The translations under genes were made by a program, and so were the position numbers. The notes under the pieces were generated by a model. The model had not been told where the DNA came from, did not search any database, and saw only the letters and a program-made list of their open reading frames with translations. From Rossellomorea marisflavi (GTDB taxonomy: Bacteria; Bacillota; Bacilli; Bacillales; Bacillaceae_B): 64,000 nucleotides of DNA. This document shows, in pieces, positions 34,103 to 43,405 of this stretch (position 1 is its first letter; each line of letters begins with the position of its first letter). The DNA is taken from the NCBI GenBank assembly GCA_003667865.1, contig CP033051.1, positions 3,312,501 to 3,376,500 on the forward strand. Reading direction: 5' to 3'.

Positions 34103-36229
34103 ATGTTATGTCAAATATGCGGACAAAATCATGCAACAATAAATGTCTATACACAATTTAATCAAGAAAAATCACAAGTTAAGATGTGTCATGCTTGTTT
34201 TGAAAAACAAAAGTCAAACCATAAAATCCCTTCTGGCTTTGGTGGAGGCTTTCCATTTGAAGATCTACTTAAAGGAATGGGAGCTGGCAACAATTCAGCC
34301 TCAATAAAGCAACCTCAACACCATACGAATCATGGGAATGAACGAAATGGAATACTCGATCAATTTGGACGAAATGTTACTGATCAAGCTCGAGCAGGTA
34401 ACATTGATCCTGTGATTGGACGAGATAAAGAAGTTAAACGTGTTATTGAAATTTTAAATAGACGAAATAAAAACAACCCCGTACTGATCGGTGAGCCTGG
34501 AGTAGGTAAAACGGCCATTGCAGAAGGGTTAGCATTAAAAATAGTAGAGGGTGATGTACCTTCAAAGCTACTTAACAAAGAATTGTATGTCATGGATGTT
34601 TCGTCATTAACAGCAGGTACTGGCATACGTGGTTCTTTTGAAGAGAGACTAAAAGCAATCATTCAAGAATTGCAAACTCGTGAAAATGTGATGTTATTTA
34701 TTGATGAGATTCATCAGCTAGTAGGTGCTGGAGCTGCCGAAGGTTCAATGGATGCAGGGAACATTTTGAAGCCTGCTCTTGCAAGAGGTGAGCTTCAAGT
34801 AATTGGAGCAACAACACTAAAAGAGTACCGTCAAATTGAAAAGGATGCAGCACTTGAAAGACGTTTCCAACCAATTACGGTAAACGAGCCAAGCACAGAA
34901 GAAGCTTATGAAATTTTAGTAGGGTTAAAAGAAAAATATGAGACCTTCCATTCTGTGACATTTACAGATGACGCTTTAAAGTTCTGTGTTACACTTTCAG
35001 ATCGATATATTCAGGATCGCTTTCTCCCTGACAAAGCCATTGATTTAATGGATGAAGCGGGTTCTAAGGTAAATCTATTAAGTGAAGGGAAAGAAACGGT
35101 TACCACCCAAAAGAAATTATCAGATATCCTAGAACAGAAGAATTTGGCAACAAAAGAAGAGCGCTATGAAGATGCTGCCCGTTTACGAGACGAGGAGATT
35201 GAGCTAGAAAAACAATTGAAGTCAGAAACGAAGCATTCAGCCATTGTTGATAAGGACTTTATTTTAAACCTTATTGAAGCGAAAACAGGCATTCCTGTAG
35301 GAAAACTTCAAGCAACAGATAAAGAGAAATTAAAGGACCTTGAAGAGAACCTTTTCTATAAAGTAATTGGACAGCAGGAAGCTGTCAAAAAAGTAGCGAA
35401 AGCGATCCGCAGAAGTCGTGCAGGGCTTAAAGCAAAGCATCGTCCGATTGGTTCCTTCTTATTCGTAGGACCAACGGGTGTTGGGAAAACAGAACTCACA
35501 AAATCCCTAGCAGAAGAATTATTTGGAACGAAGGATTCAATGATTCGATTAGATATGAGTGAATATATGGAAAAGCATTCTGTATCTAAATTAATTGGTT
35601 CACCGCCAGGATATGTAGGACATGAAGAGGCTGGACAATTAACAGAACGGGTAAGACGTAATCCATATAGCATTATTTTGCTAGATGAAATTGAAAAAGC
35701 ACATCCAGATGTTCAGCATATGTTCCTACAGATTCTTGAGGACGGCCGCTTAACAGACAGCCAAGGAAGAACAGTAAGCTTTAAGGATACGCTGATTATT
35801 ATGACCAGTAATGCAGGAGTTCAAGAAAAGAGGGTTACAGTTGGATTTAACACGGTAGGAACAGAGATGGAAAAAGAATCAAGTATTCTTCAATCATTAG
35901 GAAGCTTTTTTAAACCAGAGTTCCTAAACCGTTTTGATTTAATTATTGAATTTTCCTCATTAAATAAAGAACATCTTCTAGAAATACTAGAACTAATGTT
36001 ACAAGATTTAACGGAACAACTAAAGGAACAGCAATTACAAATGGATATTAGCCAAGAAGCAAAAGAAAAGCTGATTGAACTAGGCTACCACCCAGAATTT
36101 GGTGCACGTCCATTGCGTCGTGTCATTCAAGAACAACTTGAAGACCAAATAGCAGATGTCTTATTAGAAGAAAGGGAAACAAACTCAATAACTATAGCTG
36201 TCGAAGACAACCAAATCATTGTAAAATAA
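34103..36229 (+). CDS. clpE: ClpE, Zn-finger HSP100 AAA+ unfoldase
   Basis: ClpE unfolds proteins for the ClpP protease and helps disaggregate them after heat shock. The N-terminal zinc finger has C3, C6, C29 and C32, the trait that sets ClpE apart from ClpC. The first AAA+ module holds Walker A 'GEPGVGKT' and 'LFIDEIHQLVGAG'; a UVR-like segment ('EERYEDAARLRDEEIELEKQL') follows; the second module has 'GPTGVGKT' and 'LLDEIEKAHPDV'. At 708 residues it has the expected length. AGGAGG precedes the ATG. Strong CtsR boxes in the promoter region confirm the assignment. Confidence 0.95.
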   Translation: MLCQICGQNHATINVYTQFNQEKSQVKMCHACFEKQKSNHKIPSGFGGGFPFEDLLKGMGAGNNSASIKQPQHHTNHGNERNGILDQFGRNVTDQARAGNIDPVIGRDKEVKRVIEILNRRNKNNPVLIGEPGVGKTAIAEGLALKIVEGDVPSKLLNKELYVMDVSSLTAGTGIRGSFEERLKAIIQELQTRENVMLFIDEIHQLVGAGAAEGSMDAGNILKPALARGELQVIGATTLKEYRQIEKDAALERRFQPITVNEPSTEEAYEILVGLKEKYETFHSVTFTDDALKFCVTLSDRYIQDRFLPDKAIDLMDEAGSKVNLLSEGKETVTTQKKLSDILEQKNLATKEERYEDAARLRDEEIELEKQLKSETKHSAIVDKDFILNLIEAKTGIPVGKLQATDKEKLKDLEENLFYKVIGQQEAVKKVAKAIRRSRAGLKAKHRPIGSFLFVGPTGVGKTELTKSLAEELFGTKDSMIRLDMSEYMEKHSVSKLIGSPPGYVGHEEAGQLTERVRRNPYSIILLDEIEKAHPDVQHMFLQILEDGRLTDSQGRTVSFKDTLIIMTSNAGVQEKRVTVGFNTVGTEMEKESSILQSLGSFFKPEFLNRFDLIIEFSSLNKEHLLEILELMLQDLTEQLKEQQLQMDISQEAKEKLIELGYHPEFGARPLRRVIQEQLEDQIADVLLEERETNSITIAVEDNQIIVK

Positions 36230-36237
36230 CTGATAGT

Positions 36238-36268
36238 AGGGACGGACCTTCGTTTAAGGTCCGTCCCT
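36238..36268. repeat. GGGACGGACCTT palindrome, member 1
   Basis: AGGGACGGACCTT (36238-36250) and AAGGTCCGTCCCT (36256-36268) form a perfect 13-bp stem with the loop CGTTT. It lies between the convergent clpE and deacetylase-like genes, abutting the latter's stop codon, and may act as a terminator. Related members lie at 43358-43405 and 49218-49256. Confidence 0.9.
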
Positions 36269-37057
36269 CTATTCTAAAGGTGTATAATAATCTTTGATTT
36301 GTTCAGATATAAGGTCTGATACAGGTACAACTTTAATGTTTTTCTTTTTGAAGAAGTCCATTGATTGAAATATTCCTGCAGAGCATTCTTCGCCTGAAAC
36401 ACCGACATGCCCGATGGCGATACCGACACCTGTATCCTCTGAGATTTTAGCTAATTTCATCATTTGTTTTTTTACATGTGGCACAGACGCTACGTCATCA
36501 AGAAAAACATCACGTTTTAAGAGTGGGACACCCAGCTCCTTTGCGACCTCAGGAAACTTAGAATTTGGACTTGTGGCACTATCGATAATGAAAAGCTGAT
36601 GCTCTTTTGCTTCTTCAACAATTGCTGTAACGATGTCTTCATCTTCAACCACAAGTGATCCCATATGATTGTTCAAACCTACAGCAAAGGGGATGCTTTC
36701 AATTGCGTCACTTACACGCTTCTTTACTTCTTTTGCTGAAAGGTCCTTTGTTATTGGATTAGGGCCAAGCCAAGAAAGCTTTCCTCTTTTTGGCTGCATC
36801 GGCAAATGAAGAATGACCTCAAACCCATTATTATGTGCCCATTCAGCATGCTTGATTGAATTTTTCGTAAAAGGCATAACAGCTACTGTAATTTGTACAT
36901 CTCCTTCTAAAAATTCCTGCACTCCTTCAATTCCGCCACCAAAGTCATCAATAATAATAGCTGCTTTTTTCTGTGATTCTTCTGTAGCGTGTATTGAAGG
37001 GACTAAAGCAAAATGAAATAGAGTGAATAATAAAATAATGATAGAGGTATTCTTCAT
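36269..37057 (-). CDS. secreted divergent polysaccharide deacetylase (YibQ/DUF610-like)
   Basis: An N-terminal signal peptide (residues 1-24) precedes a divergent polysaccharide-deacetylase fold: 'AAIIIDDFGGGIEGVQEFL', 'ITVAVMPFTKNS', 'EVILHLPMQPKRG', 'AVGLNNHMGSLV' and 'GVGIAIGHVG'. Family members are extracytoplasmic and of unproven substrate. The start at 37057 is preferred because GGGGG lies 6-7 bases upstream on the minus strand; an in-frame ATG at 37063 lies inside that spacing. The total is 262 residues. It is convergent with clpE. Confidence 0.85.
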   Translation of the reverse strand: MKNTSIIILLFTLFHFALVPSIHATEESQKKAAIIIDDFGGGIEGVQEFLEGDVQITVAVMPFTKNSIKHAEWAHNNGFEVILHLPMQPKRGKLSWLGPNPITKDLSAKEVKKRVSDAIESIPFAVGLNNHMGSLVVEDEDIVTAIVEEAKEHQLFIIDSATSPNSKFPEVAKELGVPLLKRDVFLDDVASVPHVKKQMMKLAKISEDTGVGIAIGHVGVSGEECSAGIFQSMDFFKKKNIKVVPVSDLISEQIKDYYTPLE

Positions 37058-37187
37058 GTACATCCCCCTTTTTTTGATTAATGTTCCCACTAATAAAAGG
37101 AAGATGTATGGAATAAGTTAATCTTTCATTTTTAAGAATATTAGCTATACTAAAGAAATAACCATTTATTAGAATAGAGGGATTTAT

Positions 37188-37625
37188 ATGGAAATGAGAC
37201 GAGCAACTATGGATGACCTTGATACAGTTGTAGAGCTATTTGATCAATATCGAGTGTTTTACAAAAAGGAATCAGACAAAGAGGCTGTACGAAGATTTTT
37301 ATCAGATAGAATACAAGCAGAAGAATCCGTTATTTTTATTGTCGTAGAAGGAAATGAAGGTCTTGGCTTCACACAGTTATATCCTACGTTTTCTTCTGTA
37401 TCATTGGAACGTATGTGGATTCTAAATGATCTTTTTGTAGCGCCAACAGCTAGAAAACTTGGGGTAGCATCGATGCTTATTGATCAAGCAAAATCTTTTT
37501 CATTACAAACAAATTCTAAAGGTCTCATTTTAGAAACAGACGCTGACAATGTAAACGCACAGAATCTTTATGATAAAACGGGTTTTGAGAAAGACACAAC
37601 CTATCATTACTATTTTTTCCATTAA
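37188..37625 (+). CDS. GNAT family N-acetyltransferase
   Basis: Motif A is 'ILNDLFVAPTARKLGVASMLIDQAKSF', in which the usual RxxGxG loop appears as RKLGVA, followed by 'DADNVNAQNLYDKTGFEKDTTYHYYF'. At 145 residues it is a single-domain enzyme. 30 bases separate it from the downstream short-chain dehydrogenase on the same strand, so they may be co-transcribed. The substrate is unknown. Confidence 0.83.
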   Translation: MEMRRATMDDLDTVVELFDQYRVFYKKESDKEAVRRFLSDRIQAEESVIFIVVEGNEGLGFTQLYPTFSSVSLERMWILNDLFVAPTARKLGVASMLIDQAKSFSLQTNSKGLILETDADNVNAQNLYDKTGFEKDTTYHYYFFH

Positions 37626-37655
37626 GTTCATCCGCAGTACGAAAGGAGAGGCTGT

Positions 37656-38495
37656 ATGAGTAAAAAGATAGCGATTGTTACTGGTGCCTCAAGTGGCTTT
37701 GGTATGTTGAGCTCTATGAAACTAGCAGAAAAAGGTTTTCATGTTATTGCAACAATGAGGGATTTAAACAAAAGGGATCAGCTACAGTCTCTATGTGACT
37801 ATAAAGGTGTTTCTAAGAGTATAGAGTATGTACAGCTAGATGTTACATCGGAAACGTCCATAAATCAATTCGAGGAATACATAAAGAAAATTGGACAGGT
37901 TGATGTCTTAGTAAATAATGCTGGTTATGCTAGCGCAGGATTTGTAGAAGAGGTACCCGTTGAACAGTACAGAAAGCAGTTCGAAACGAATGTCTTTGGA
38001 CTTATAGCTGTTACACAGAAAGTAATCCCATTAATGCGATCAAGGAATCAAGGTACTATTATTAATATGAGCAGTATTAGTGGCTTATTAGGGTTCCCTG
38101 GAATGTCTCCATATGTTTCCTCTAAGTTTGCACTAGAAGGATTTAGTGAAAGCCTAAGATTAGAATTAAAACCGTTCGGAATTGATGTATTCTTAATTGA
38201 ACCCGGCTCATATGATACAAATATTTGGTCAACTGGCAAAGAAATAGCAGAAAAATCATTAGATGAAGCCTCTCCTTATTACAGCTTTATGAAACGTCTA
38301 GAAAATGGAATCGAAGAAGGCAAGAGATCATTCGGAGACCCAAATGAAATTGCTACATTGATTAGCGACATTGCTCTAGGAAAAAAGAAAGAATTCCGCT
38401 ACCCAATGGGCAATGGGATAAAAACCATGTCGCGCATTAAAAAGATACTACCGTGGTCATGGGTTGAAAAAACAATCATCAAAAGATTTACCTAA
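37656..38495 (+). CDS. short-chain dehydrogenase/reductase (SDR) family oxidoreductase
   Basis: A Rossmann fold with the NAD(P) motif TGASSGFG (residues about 9-16), the structural motif NNAG, and the catalytic Ser-Tyr-Lys set in 'INMSSISGLLGFPGMSPYVSSKFALEG' (Y-x-x-x-K). The total of 279 residues fits classical SDRs. GAAAGGAGAGG precedes the ATG. It follows an acetyltransferase and may share its promoter. The substrate cannot be deduced. Confidence 0.9.
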   Translation: MSKKIAIVTGASSGFGMLSSMKLAEKGFHVIATMRDLNKRDQLQSLCDYKGVSKSIEYVQLDVTSETSINQFEEYIKKIGQVDVLVNNAGYASAGFVEEVPVEQYRKQFETNVFGLIAVTQKVIPLMRSRNQGTIINMSSISGLLGFPGMSPYVSSKFALEGFSESLRLELKPFGIDVFLIEPGSYDTNIWSTGKEIAEKSLDEASPYYSFMKRLENGIEEGKRSFGDPNEIATLISDIALGKKKEFRYPMGNGIKTMSRIKKILPWSWVEKTIIKRFT

Positions 38496-38515
38496 ACAAC
38501 AATGTGTTGAATTGG

Positions 38516-38547
38516 ATCCAAATCTAAAAGTAGGTTTGGATTTTTTG
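38516..38547 (+). terminator. terminator after SDR gene
   Basis: ATCCAAATC (38516-38524) pairs with GGTTTGGAT (38533-38541) with a G-T pair, followed by T residues. Confidence 0.75.
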
Positions 38548-38630
38548 TTATATTAAAAAAATATCTAGCATTTTACCAAATATTTCTTTACTATATTATG
38601 TAGATGAGATTACAGCTAGGAGATTATAAA

Positions 38631-39446
38631 ATGACAAAAAATGAATTAGAGAATATTGTAGAGAATGATTATGCTCTACCAGAAGACCTGTCTGAAATGG
38701 AATCAGTTAGACGAGTTCTGTCTGTTTTTAGCTCTTCAGACCCTGAGTTGAGGGATAAACTAGGATATAGAATTGTTTACAATTGGTTATTAAATAAAAT
38801 GTTTTTAACCTCTAAGGAGTTAATGATTTTATTAGACGAATCCTTATCTGAGAGCAAACTTTTGCATAAGCTTGGTGAAAATGAGGATGATAGTGTTTTC
38901 CTAAGATCCTTTACGTCTTTATTTATTGCATTAGTATTAATACGTGACAATAAAAATCCGTTTTTAACCTATGATCAATTCTCTAATGTAGTAAACACGT
39001 TGAAGTATTATTGTCAGAATGAAATGGACCAAAGAGGATATGTAGAAGGAAAAGGCTGGGCTCACTCTGCTGCACATATTGCGGATGCTTTAGATGAATG
39101 TGTACGCTCGAAACATGCAACAGAGGATGAGTGTTTAGATGTGTTTCATTCCATTATCGCACTTATTCTAAATAGCGAGCATGTGTATAATACAGAAGAG
39201 GATGAGAGAATGGCAATAGCCATTGCCGCTATGCTTGAACTAGAGAAGGTTTCGCTTGAATTGGTTATTCAATGGTTTCAAAATGTTAAAATCCAAGACA
39301 ATGGTTTTGACAGTAAAAGAACGAATCTTAAGCATCTAATTCGCAGTCTATATTTTAGATTGTTAAACAAAGACAACATAAATCAAGAAAAAATGTATCT
39401 TTTTGTTGAATTAGAGAAAAAGTTTAATTATTATCTAAAGTATTAG
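38631..39446 (+). CDS. DUF2785-containing protein
   Basis: A 271-residue, mostly helical soluble protein with the motif 'DQRGYVEGKGWAHSAAHIADALDECVRS' near residue 140, which I associate with DUF2785. The start is ATG 38631, since AGGAG lies 9 bases upstream; an ATG at 38604 lies before it with no site. Members are rare and uncharacterised. It is flanked by a terminator upstream and a DUF4064 membrane protein downstream. Confidence 0.75.
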   Translation: MTKNELENIVENDYALPEDLSEMESVRRVLSVFSSSDPELRDKLGYRIVYNWLLNKMFLTSKELMILLDESLSESKLLHKLGENEDDSVFLRSFTSLFIALVLIRDNKNPFLTYDQFSNVVNTLKYYCQNEMDQRGYVEGKGWAHSAAHIADALDECVRSKHATEDECLDVFHSIIALILNSEHVYNTEEDERMAIAIAAMLELEKVSLELVIQWFQNVKIQDNGFDSKRTNLKHLIRSLYFRLLNKDNINQEKMYLFVELEKKFNYYLKY

Positions 39447-39514
39447 AGTGTATACATAAACATAGTATAAAATGGAAAAATAATGAATTAGAATAATAGT
39501 TAAGGAGATGTATT

Positions 39515-39940
39515 ATGAAACGAACAGCTGAATTTGTATTAGGAATTATTGGTGTTGTTACATCAGGACTTTTTTCACTACTAGGGGTACTTTTTTCTGC
39601 AGGAGCTAATATGCCCGAATTTCAAGAAGCGGTAGAGCAGGAACTGCAAAATGATCCAACATTATCAGGTGAAGATAATCTAGGACTTATGGTTGATACG
39701 TTTAATTCATTAGGCACCTATATTATCACTATAAGTATTATTTCAGCGATCATTGGTATTGTTGGGGTCATATTAATTCGTGGAAATAAAAAGCCTGTTA
39801 TAGCAGGAATTTTGTTTATCTTAGCGTCACTCCTAATTGGAATCGGTTCTATAGGTTTAGGTTTTATTCCAGGAATTCTATTCTTAATTGCAGGAATTTT
39901 ATGCTTTGCTAGAAAACCAAAGAATGTTACAACAGTATAA
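39515..39940 (+). CDS. DUF4064 membrane protein
   Basis: Four hydrophobic segments (residues about 5-30, 68-88, 93-108 and 112-132), with 'MKRTAEFVLGIIGVVTSGLFSLLGVLF' at the start, the pattern of DUF4064. A soluble loop between helices 1 and 2 is acidic ('EAVEQELQNDPTLSGEDN'). AAGGAG precedes the ATG and a terminator follows. The function is unknown. Confidence 0.8.
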   Translation: MKRTAEFVLGIIGVVTSGLFSLLGVLFSAGANMPEFQEAVEQELQNDPTLSGEDNLGLMVDTFNSLGTYIITISIISAIIGIVGVILIRGNKKPVIAGILFILASLLIGIGSIGLGFIPGILFLIAGILCFARKPKNVTTV

Positions 39941-39949
39941 TGAAATAAG

Positions 39950-39976
39950 ACCGCTCTCTTAGAGAGTGGTTTTTTA
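39950..39976 (+). terminator. terminator of DUF4064 gene
   Basis: ACCGCTCTC (39950-39958) and GAGAGTGGT (39962-39970) form a 9-bp stem with a 3-base loop and a T-run. Confidence 0.88.
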
Positions 39977-40051
39977 TATGGGGATCTATTTCTTAAGCTC
40001 ATCCACATCAAGATGAAAGGTACATGTAAAGTTAGACATTCTATGATAAAA

Positions 40052-40080
40052 TTGACAAAATTGGGTTCACTTATTTTAAT
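40052..40080 (+). promoter_or_regulatory. promoter of alanyl-tRNA editing gene
   Basis: A perfect -35 TTGACA (40052-40057), a 17-base spacer and -10 TTTAAT (40075-40080). The ribosome binding site (GGAG at 40091-40094) would leave a very short leader. Confidence 0.6.
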
Positions 40081-40100
40081 TTTATTGTTAGGAGAATATA

Positions 40101-41321
40101 ATGAGCGAGAAACTTTACTATAATGATTCCTACATCAAAGAATTTACAGCCTCCATTTTAACTCAAGGTGAAGAACCAGATGGTAGATGGTATGTTACCC
40201 TTGATCAAACAGCATTTTATCCTACAGGTGGTGGACAGCCGAGCGATATTGGTTATCTAAATCAATCTGTTGTCGAGGATGTTCAACTAATAAATGGTGA
40301 AATACGTCACTATATTCAAAAACCACTTCATAATGACCAATTTGTTGTAGGTACAATAGACTGGATGAGAAGATTCGATCATATGCAGCAACATCTAGGT
40401 CAACATATTCTCACAGCAGCGTTTGAAGAGCTATTCGGGTATCAAACAACTAGTTTTCATTTAGGGGAACAGCTGTGTTCGATTGATTTGAATACTGAAG
40501 AGCTATCAGAAAAGGAAATTGAAGACGTTGAGCAATTAGCCAATTCAATGATTCTTAGCAATCGTCTAATTGAAACGAAATGGGTTCAACAACATGAGCT
40601 TGACCAATATTCGTTACGTAAACCTCCATCTGTAACGGAGAATATTCGACTCGTCATCATTCCAAATTTCGATTACAATGCCTGTGGTGGTACCCATCCA
40701 AAGTCTACAGGGGAAGTGAGTTCAATCTCGATTTTATCGACAGAACGCCAAAAGCAAAAAGTCCGTGTTCATTTTGTCTGCGGGCAACGTGTCTTAGACC
40801 AACTTAGAGCAAAACAAGCGATAACCAAGCAATTAACGAATTTATTTAGCACACCAGAAGATAGAATCATAACAGCTGCAGAACGCTTAATAGAAATAGA
40901 AAAAGCACTTAGTAATGAAATCGAGCATCTAAAAGAAGAAGTACTTGAATTTGAAAAGAACACATACATAAAAGAATATGAAATGATAGGGGATTGTAAA
41001 GTAATCAAAAGAGTTTTTGAAGGACGAACAATGCAGGAACTTCAAAGATTATCAAAAATGGTAAGTCAGGCAGAACAGCATGTCGTATCTGTATTTTTGA
41101 ACAGTGATGATGACCGCTTCCAGCTTGTGCTTGCACGAGGGAACGCTGTTACGATTAATATGAATGACGTACTTAAAAAGATTCTATCACCTATTAATGG
41201 AAAAGGTGGTGGCAGTAATCAAATGGCACAAGGGGGAGGACAAAAAACAATAGATGTAGAATCATACCTTAACATGATTGATGAAGTGTTAGAATCTCAT
41301 TTTCATCATGATGAATTGTAA
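40101..41321 (+). CDS. AlaX-type alanyl-tRNA editing protein with DHHA1 domain
   Basis: This stand-alone editing protein should deacylate mischarged Ser- or Gly-tRNA(Ala) in trans. The N-terminal module has 'TAFYPTGGGQPSD' (residues about 37-50). The zinc site is HxxxH in 'MQQHLGQHIL' (about 97-102) with CxxxH in 'ACGGTHP' (about 196-200). A coiled-coil follows (about 240-290), then a DHHA1 module ending 'SPINGKGGGSNQMAQGGG'. At 406 residues it is the long AlaX form. It is the first gene of a likely unit with the peptidase, 35 bases downstream. Confidence 0.9.
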   Translation: MSEKLYYNDSYIKEFTASILTQGEEPDGRWYVTLDQTAFYPTGGGQPSDIGYLNQSVVEDVQLINGEIRHYIQKPLHNDQFVVGTIDWMRRFDHMQQHLGQHILTAAFEELFGYQTTSFHLGEQLCSIDLNTEELSEKEIEDVEQLANSMILSNRLIETKWVQQHELDQYSLRKPPSVTENIRLVIIPNFDYNACGGTHPKSTGEVSSISILSTERQKQKVRVHFVCGQRVLDQLRAKQAITKQLTNLFSTPEDRIITAAERLIEIEKALSNEIEHLKEEVLEFEKNTYIKEYEMIGDCKVIKRVFEGRTMQELQRLSKMVSQAEQHVVSVFLNSDDDRFQLVLARGNAVTINMNDVLKKILSPINGKGGGSNQMAQGGGQKTIDVESYLNMIDEVLESHFHHDEL

Positions 41322-41356
41322 AATAAATTAGTAACTTAATAAGGGGAGAAGTACAT

Positions 41357-42451
41357 ATGACAAGATTAAAGAACTTGCAAAGCTGGTTAAAAGAAAAGGG
41401 TGTTCCCGCTGCATTTATTAATTCCACTGAAAATGTATTTTACTTAACAGGTTTCCTTACGAACCCTCATGAACGATTAATGGGACTTTTTGTATTTCAA
41501 GACATGGATCCTATATTTATTGTTCCAAATATGGAAGTAAATCAAGTAAAAGCAACTGGATGGAATCATGAGGTCATCGGTTATGCTGATCATGAAAACC
41601 CATGGGAATTTATTAAAGAATCCATTGAAAAAATAGGTATTTCTAGAAATGTTATTGCATTAGAAAAATCGGTTTTATCTTATGGTAGAACAGAAGAGCT
41701 GTTAGCGATTTTTAATGGAGCAGAGGTTGTAGATGTTGAAGATCAATTAAATAGATTGCGTGTTATAAAAGATGAAACTGAAATTGATACGATAAGAAGA
41801 GCTGCTAAGTTAGCAGACTTTGGGGTAGAGGTAGGAGTCAATTCCTTGAAGGAAGGTATTACAGAAATGGAAGTTCTCGCTACCATTGAGTATGAATTAA
41901 AAAAGCAAGGTGTTAGGGAGATGTCCTTCTCTACTATGGTCTTATTTGGAGAAAAATCTGGAGATCCTCATGGAAACCCAGGAAATCGACAATTACGTCC
42001 AGGAGACTTTGTTCTATTTGACATGGGGGTTGTGTTAGACGGATACTGCTCAGACATTACTAGAACCTTTATCTATAAATCTTCTTCAGATGAACAAGTT
42101 GAGATTTACAATACGGTTTTAAACGCACAGATAGCTTCTTTAGAAGCTAGTAAGCCTGGCAACAGAATCGGTGATTTAGATCAGGTTGCTAGAGACGTGA
42201 TAACAGATGCTGGTTACGGTAACTACTTCCCTCATCGTATTGGCCATGGCATGGGAATTAATGTTCATGAGTTTCCTTCAATGAGTCATTTAAATAATGA
42301 TATTCTTCTAGAGGGAATGGTTTACACGATTGAGCCTGGGATTTATATTCCTGGTGTAGGTGGAGTTAGAATTGAAGATGACGTATTAATTACTAAAGAA
42401 GGCTATGAAACATTAACGAAATACCCAAAAGAGTTAAAAATTATAGAGTAA
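41357..42451 (+). CDS. M24 Xaa-Pro dipeptidase/aminopeptidase P family
   Basis: The peptidase cleaves proline-containing peptides. The N-terminal creatinase-like domain (residues about 1-130) and C-terminal pita-bread domain are both present. The five metal ligands are visible: 'FDMGVV', 'SDITRT', 'GHGMG', 'TIEPG' and 'VRIEDD'. The total of 364 residues matches YkvY/YqhT-type peptidases of Bacillus. GGGGAGAAG precedes the ATG. It probably belongs with the upstream alanyl-tRNA editing gene. The C-terminus overlaps the first base of a 15-bp inverted repeat. Confidence 0.92.
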   Translation: MTRLKNLQSWLKEKGVPAAFINSTENVFYLTGFLTNPHERLMGLFVFQDMDPIFIVPNMEVNQVKATGWNHEVIGYADHENPWEFIKESIEKIGISRNVIALEKSVLSYGRTEELLAIFNGAEVVDVEDQLNRLRVIKDETEIDTIRRAAKLADFGVEVGVNSLKEGITEMEVLATIEYELKKQGVREMSFSTMVLFGEKSGDPHGNPGNRQLRPGDFVLFDMGVVLDGYCSDITRTFIYKSSSDEQVEIYNTVLNAQIASLEASKPGNRIGDLDQVARDVITDAGYGNYFPHRIGHGMGINVHEFPSMSHLNNDILLEGMVYTIEPGIYIPGVGGVRIEDDVLITKEGYETLTKYPKELKIIE

Positions 42452-42489
42452 TTCATACATCCGAGGATATTTTTCTCGGATGTATGAAT
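42451..42489. terminator. 15-bp perfect inverted repeat at end of peptidase gene
   Basis: ATTCATACATCCGAG (42451-42465) and CTCGGATGTATGAAT (42475-42489), with a 9-base loop. The T-run is poor, so it may be a bidirectional hairpin or a terminator stem. Confidence 0.6.
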
Positions 42490-42543
42490 ATCAGTTTGCA
42501 TAATGTGGTTACGGTAAACAGTCGTACGTAGGGGATGGTCACA

Positions 42544-43353
42544 GTGAAGTGTGTAACATCAAAAGGAGAACTATTTTATAGAGAAGAAGGGGAAGGACAG
42601 CCGCTGCTAATATTTCATTCAATGGGTACAGATCATCGTTCAATGTTATCCTGGCTTGAACCATTTTTTCAGTTAGAAGAGATATCAGTTAGAAGGTTTT
42701 ATGTTGACTTACCTGCACATGGTCAAACGAAAATCAATTCAAAGCTTACTTCTACTGATCATATGGTTCAAATGATTGAAGAATTTATTGAACAGGTACT
42801 ACCAGGGGAAAATGTTTCGCTATTAGGCATGTCTTTTGGTGGTTATATAGCACAAGGTTTGATGGACAGATTATTAGATAAGATTAATGGAATAGCATTA
42901 CTTGCTCCAGCAGTCCATAATCGCACGAATCAATTGCCTAAAAAGATAATCCTTGAATCAAACAAACGTATCCTTCAGAAAATGAATGAGGATAAATGGA
43001 ATGCCTTCTCTACGCTAATGATCTATGAAAATGACTGGTCGTATACTTGTTTTATGAATGAAATCCAACCTGGTAGAGAGCTAGCTGATAGAGCATTTTC
43101 ACAGTCTGACTGGAGGAAGCATAGCTACTTTCTATCACAAGAGCCTTTTTATAATCGAGGTCCATTGACGAATCCTGCTTTACTTCTGCTAGGAAGGCAG
43201 GACTCGATATGTGGCTATCAAGACCATCTCCCATTACTAGAAACATTCTCTAACTGTACATGTGCCATTTTAGATGGCGCTGGTCATATGCTCCCAATCG
43301 ATAAACGAAACCTTGTACAAGAACATGTGAAGGATTGGATAAGCAAACTTTAA
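42544..43353 (+). CDS. alpha/beta hydrolase
   Basis: An alpha/beta-hydrolase fold with nucleophile elbow GMSFGG (serine near residue 99), acidic residue in 'LLLGRQDSICGY' (about 222) and histidine in 'GAGHMLPID' (about 254). The oxyanion motif is 'FHSMG'. A GTG at 42544 (AGGGGA about 8 bases upstream) is preferred over an ATG at 42535, which lies directly on the ribosome binding site. The product is 269 residues. The substrate is unknown. It is followed by a palindrome that reaches the convergent DUF3231 gene. Confidence 0.85.
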   Translation: MKCVTSKGELFYREEGEGQPLLIFHSMGTDHRSMLSWLEPFFQLEEISVRRFYVDLPAHGQTKINSKLTSTDHMVQMIEEFIEQVLPGENVSLLGMSFGGYIAQGLMDRLLDKINGIALLAPAVHNRTNQLPKKIILESNKRILQKMNEDKWNAFSTLMIYENDWSYTCFMNEIQPGRELADRAFSQSDWRKHSYFLSQEPFYNRGPLTNPALLLLGRQDSICGYQDHLPLLETFSNCTCAILDGAGHMLPIDKRNLVQEHVKDWISKL

Positions 43354-43357
43354 CAGA

Positions 43358-43405
43358 ATAGGGACGGACCTTTAGCCGCTCATAACGCTAAAGGTCCGTC
43401 CCTAT
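43358..43405. repeat. GGGACGGACCTT palindrome, member 2
   Basis: ATAGGGACGGACCTTTAGC (43358-43376) and its exact complement (43387-43405) form a 19-bp stem around a 10-base loop. It lies between the convergent hydrolase and DUF3231 genes and covers the stop of the latter (43402-43404). Confidence 0.92.
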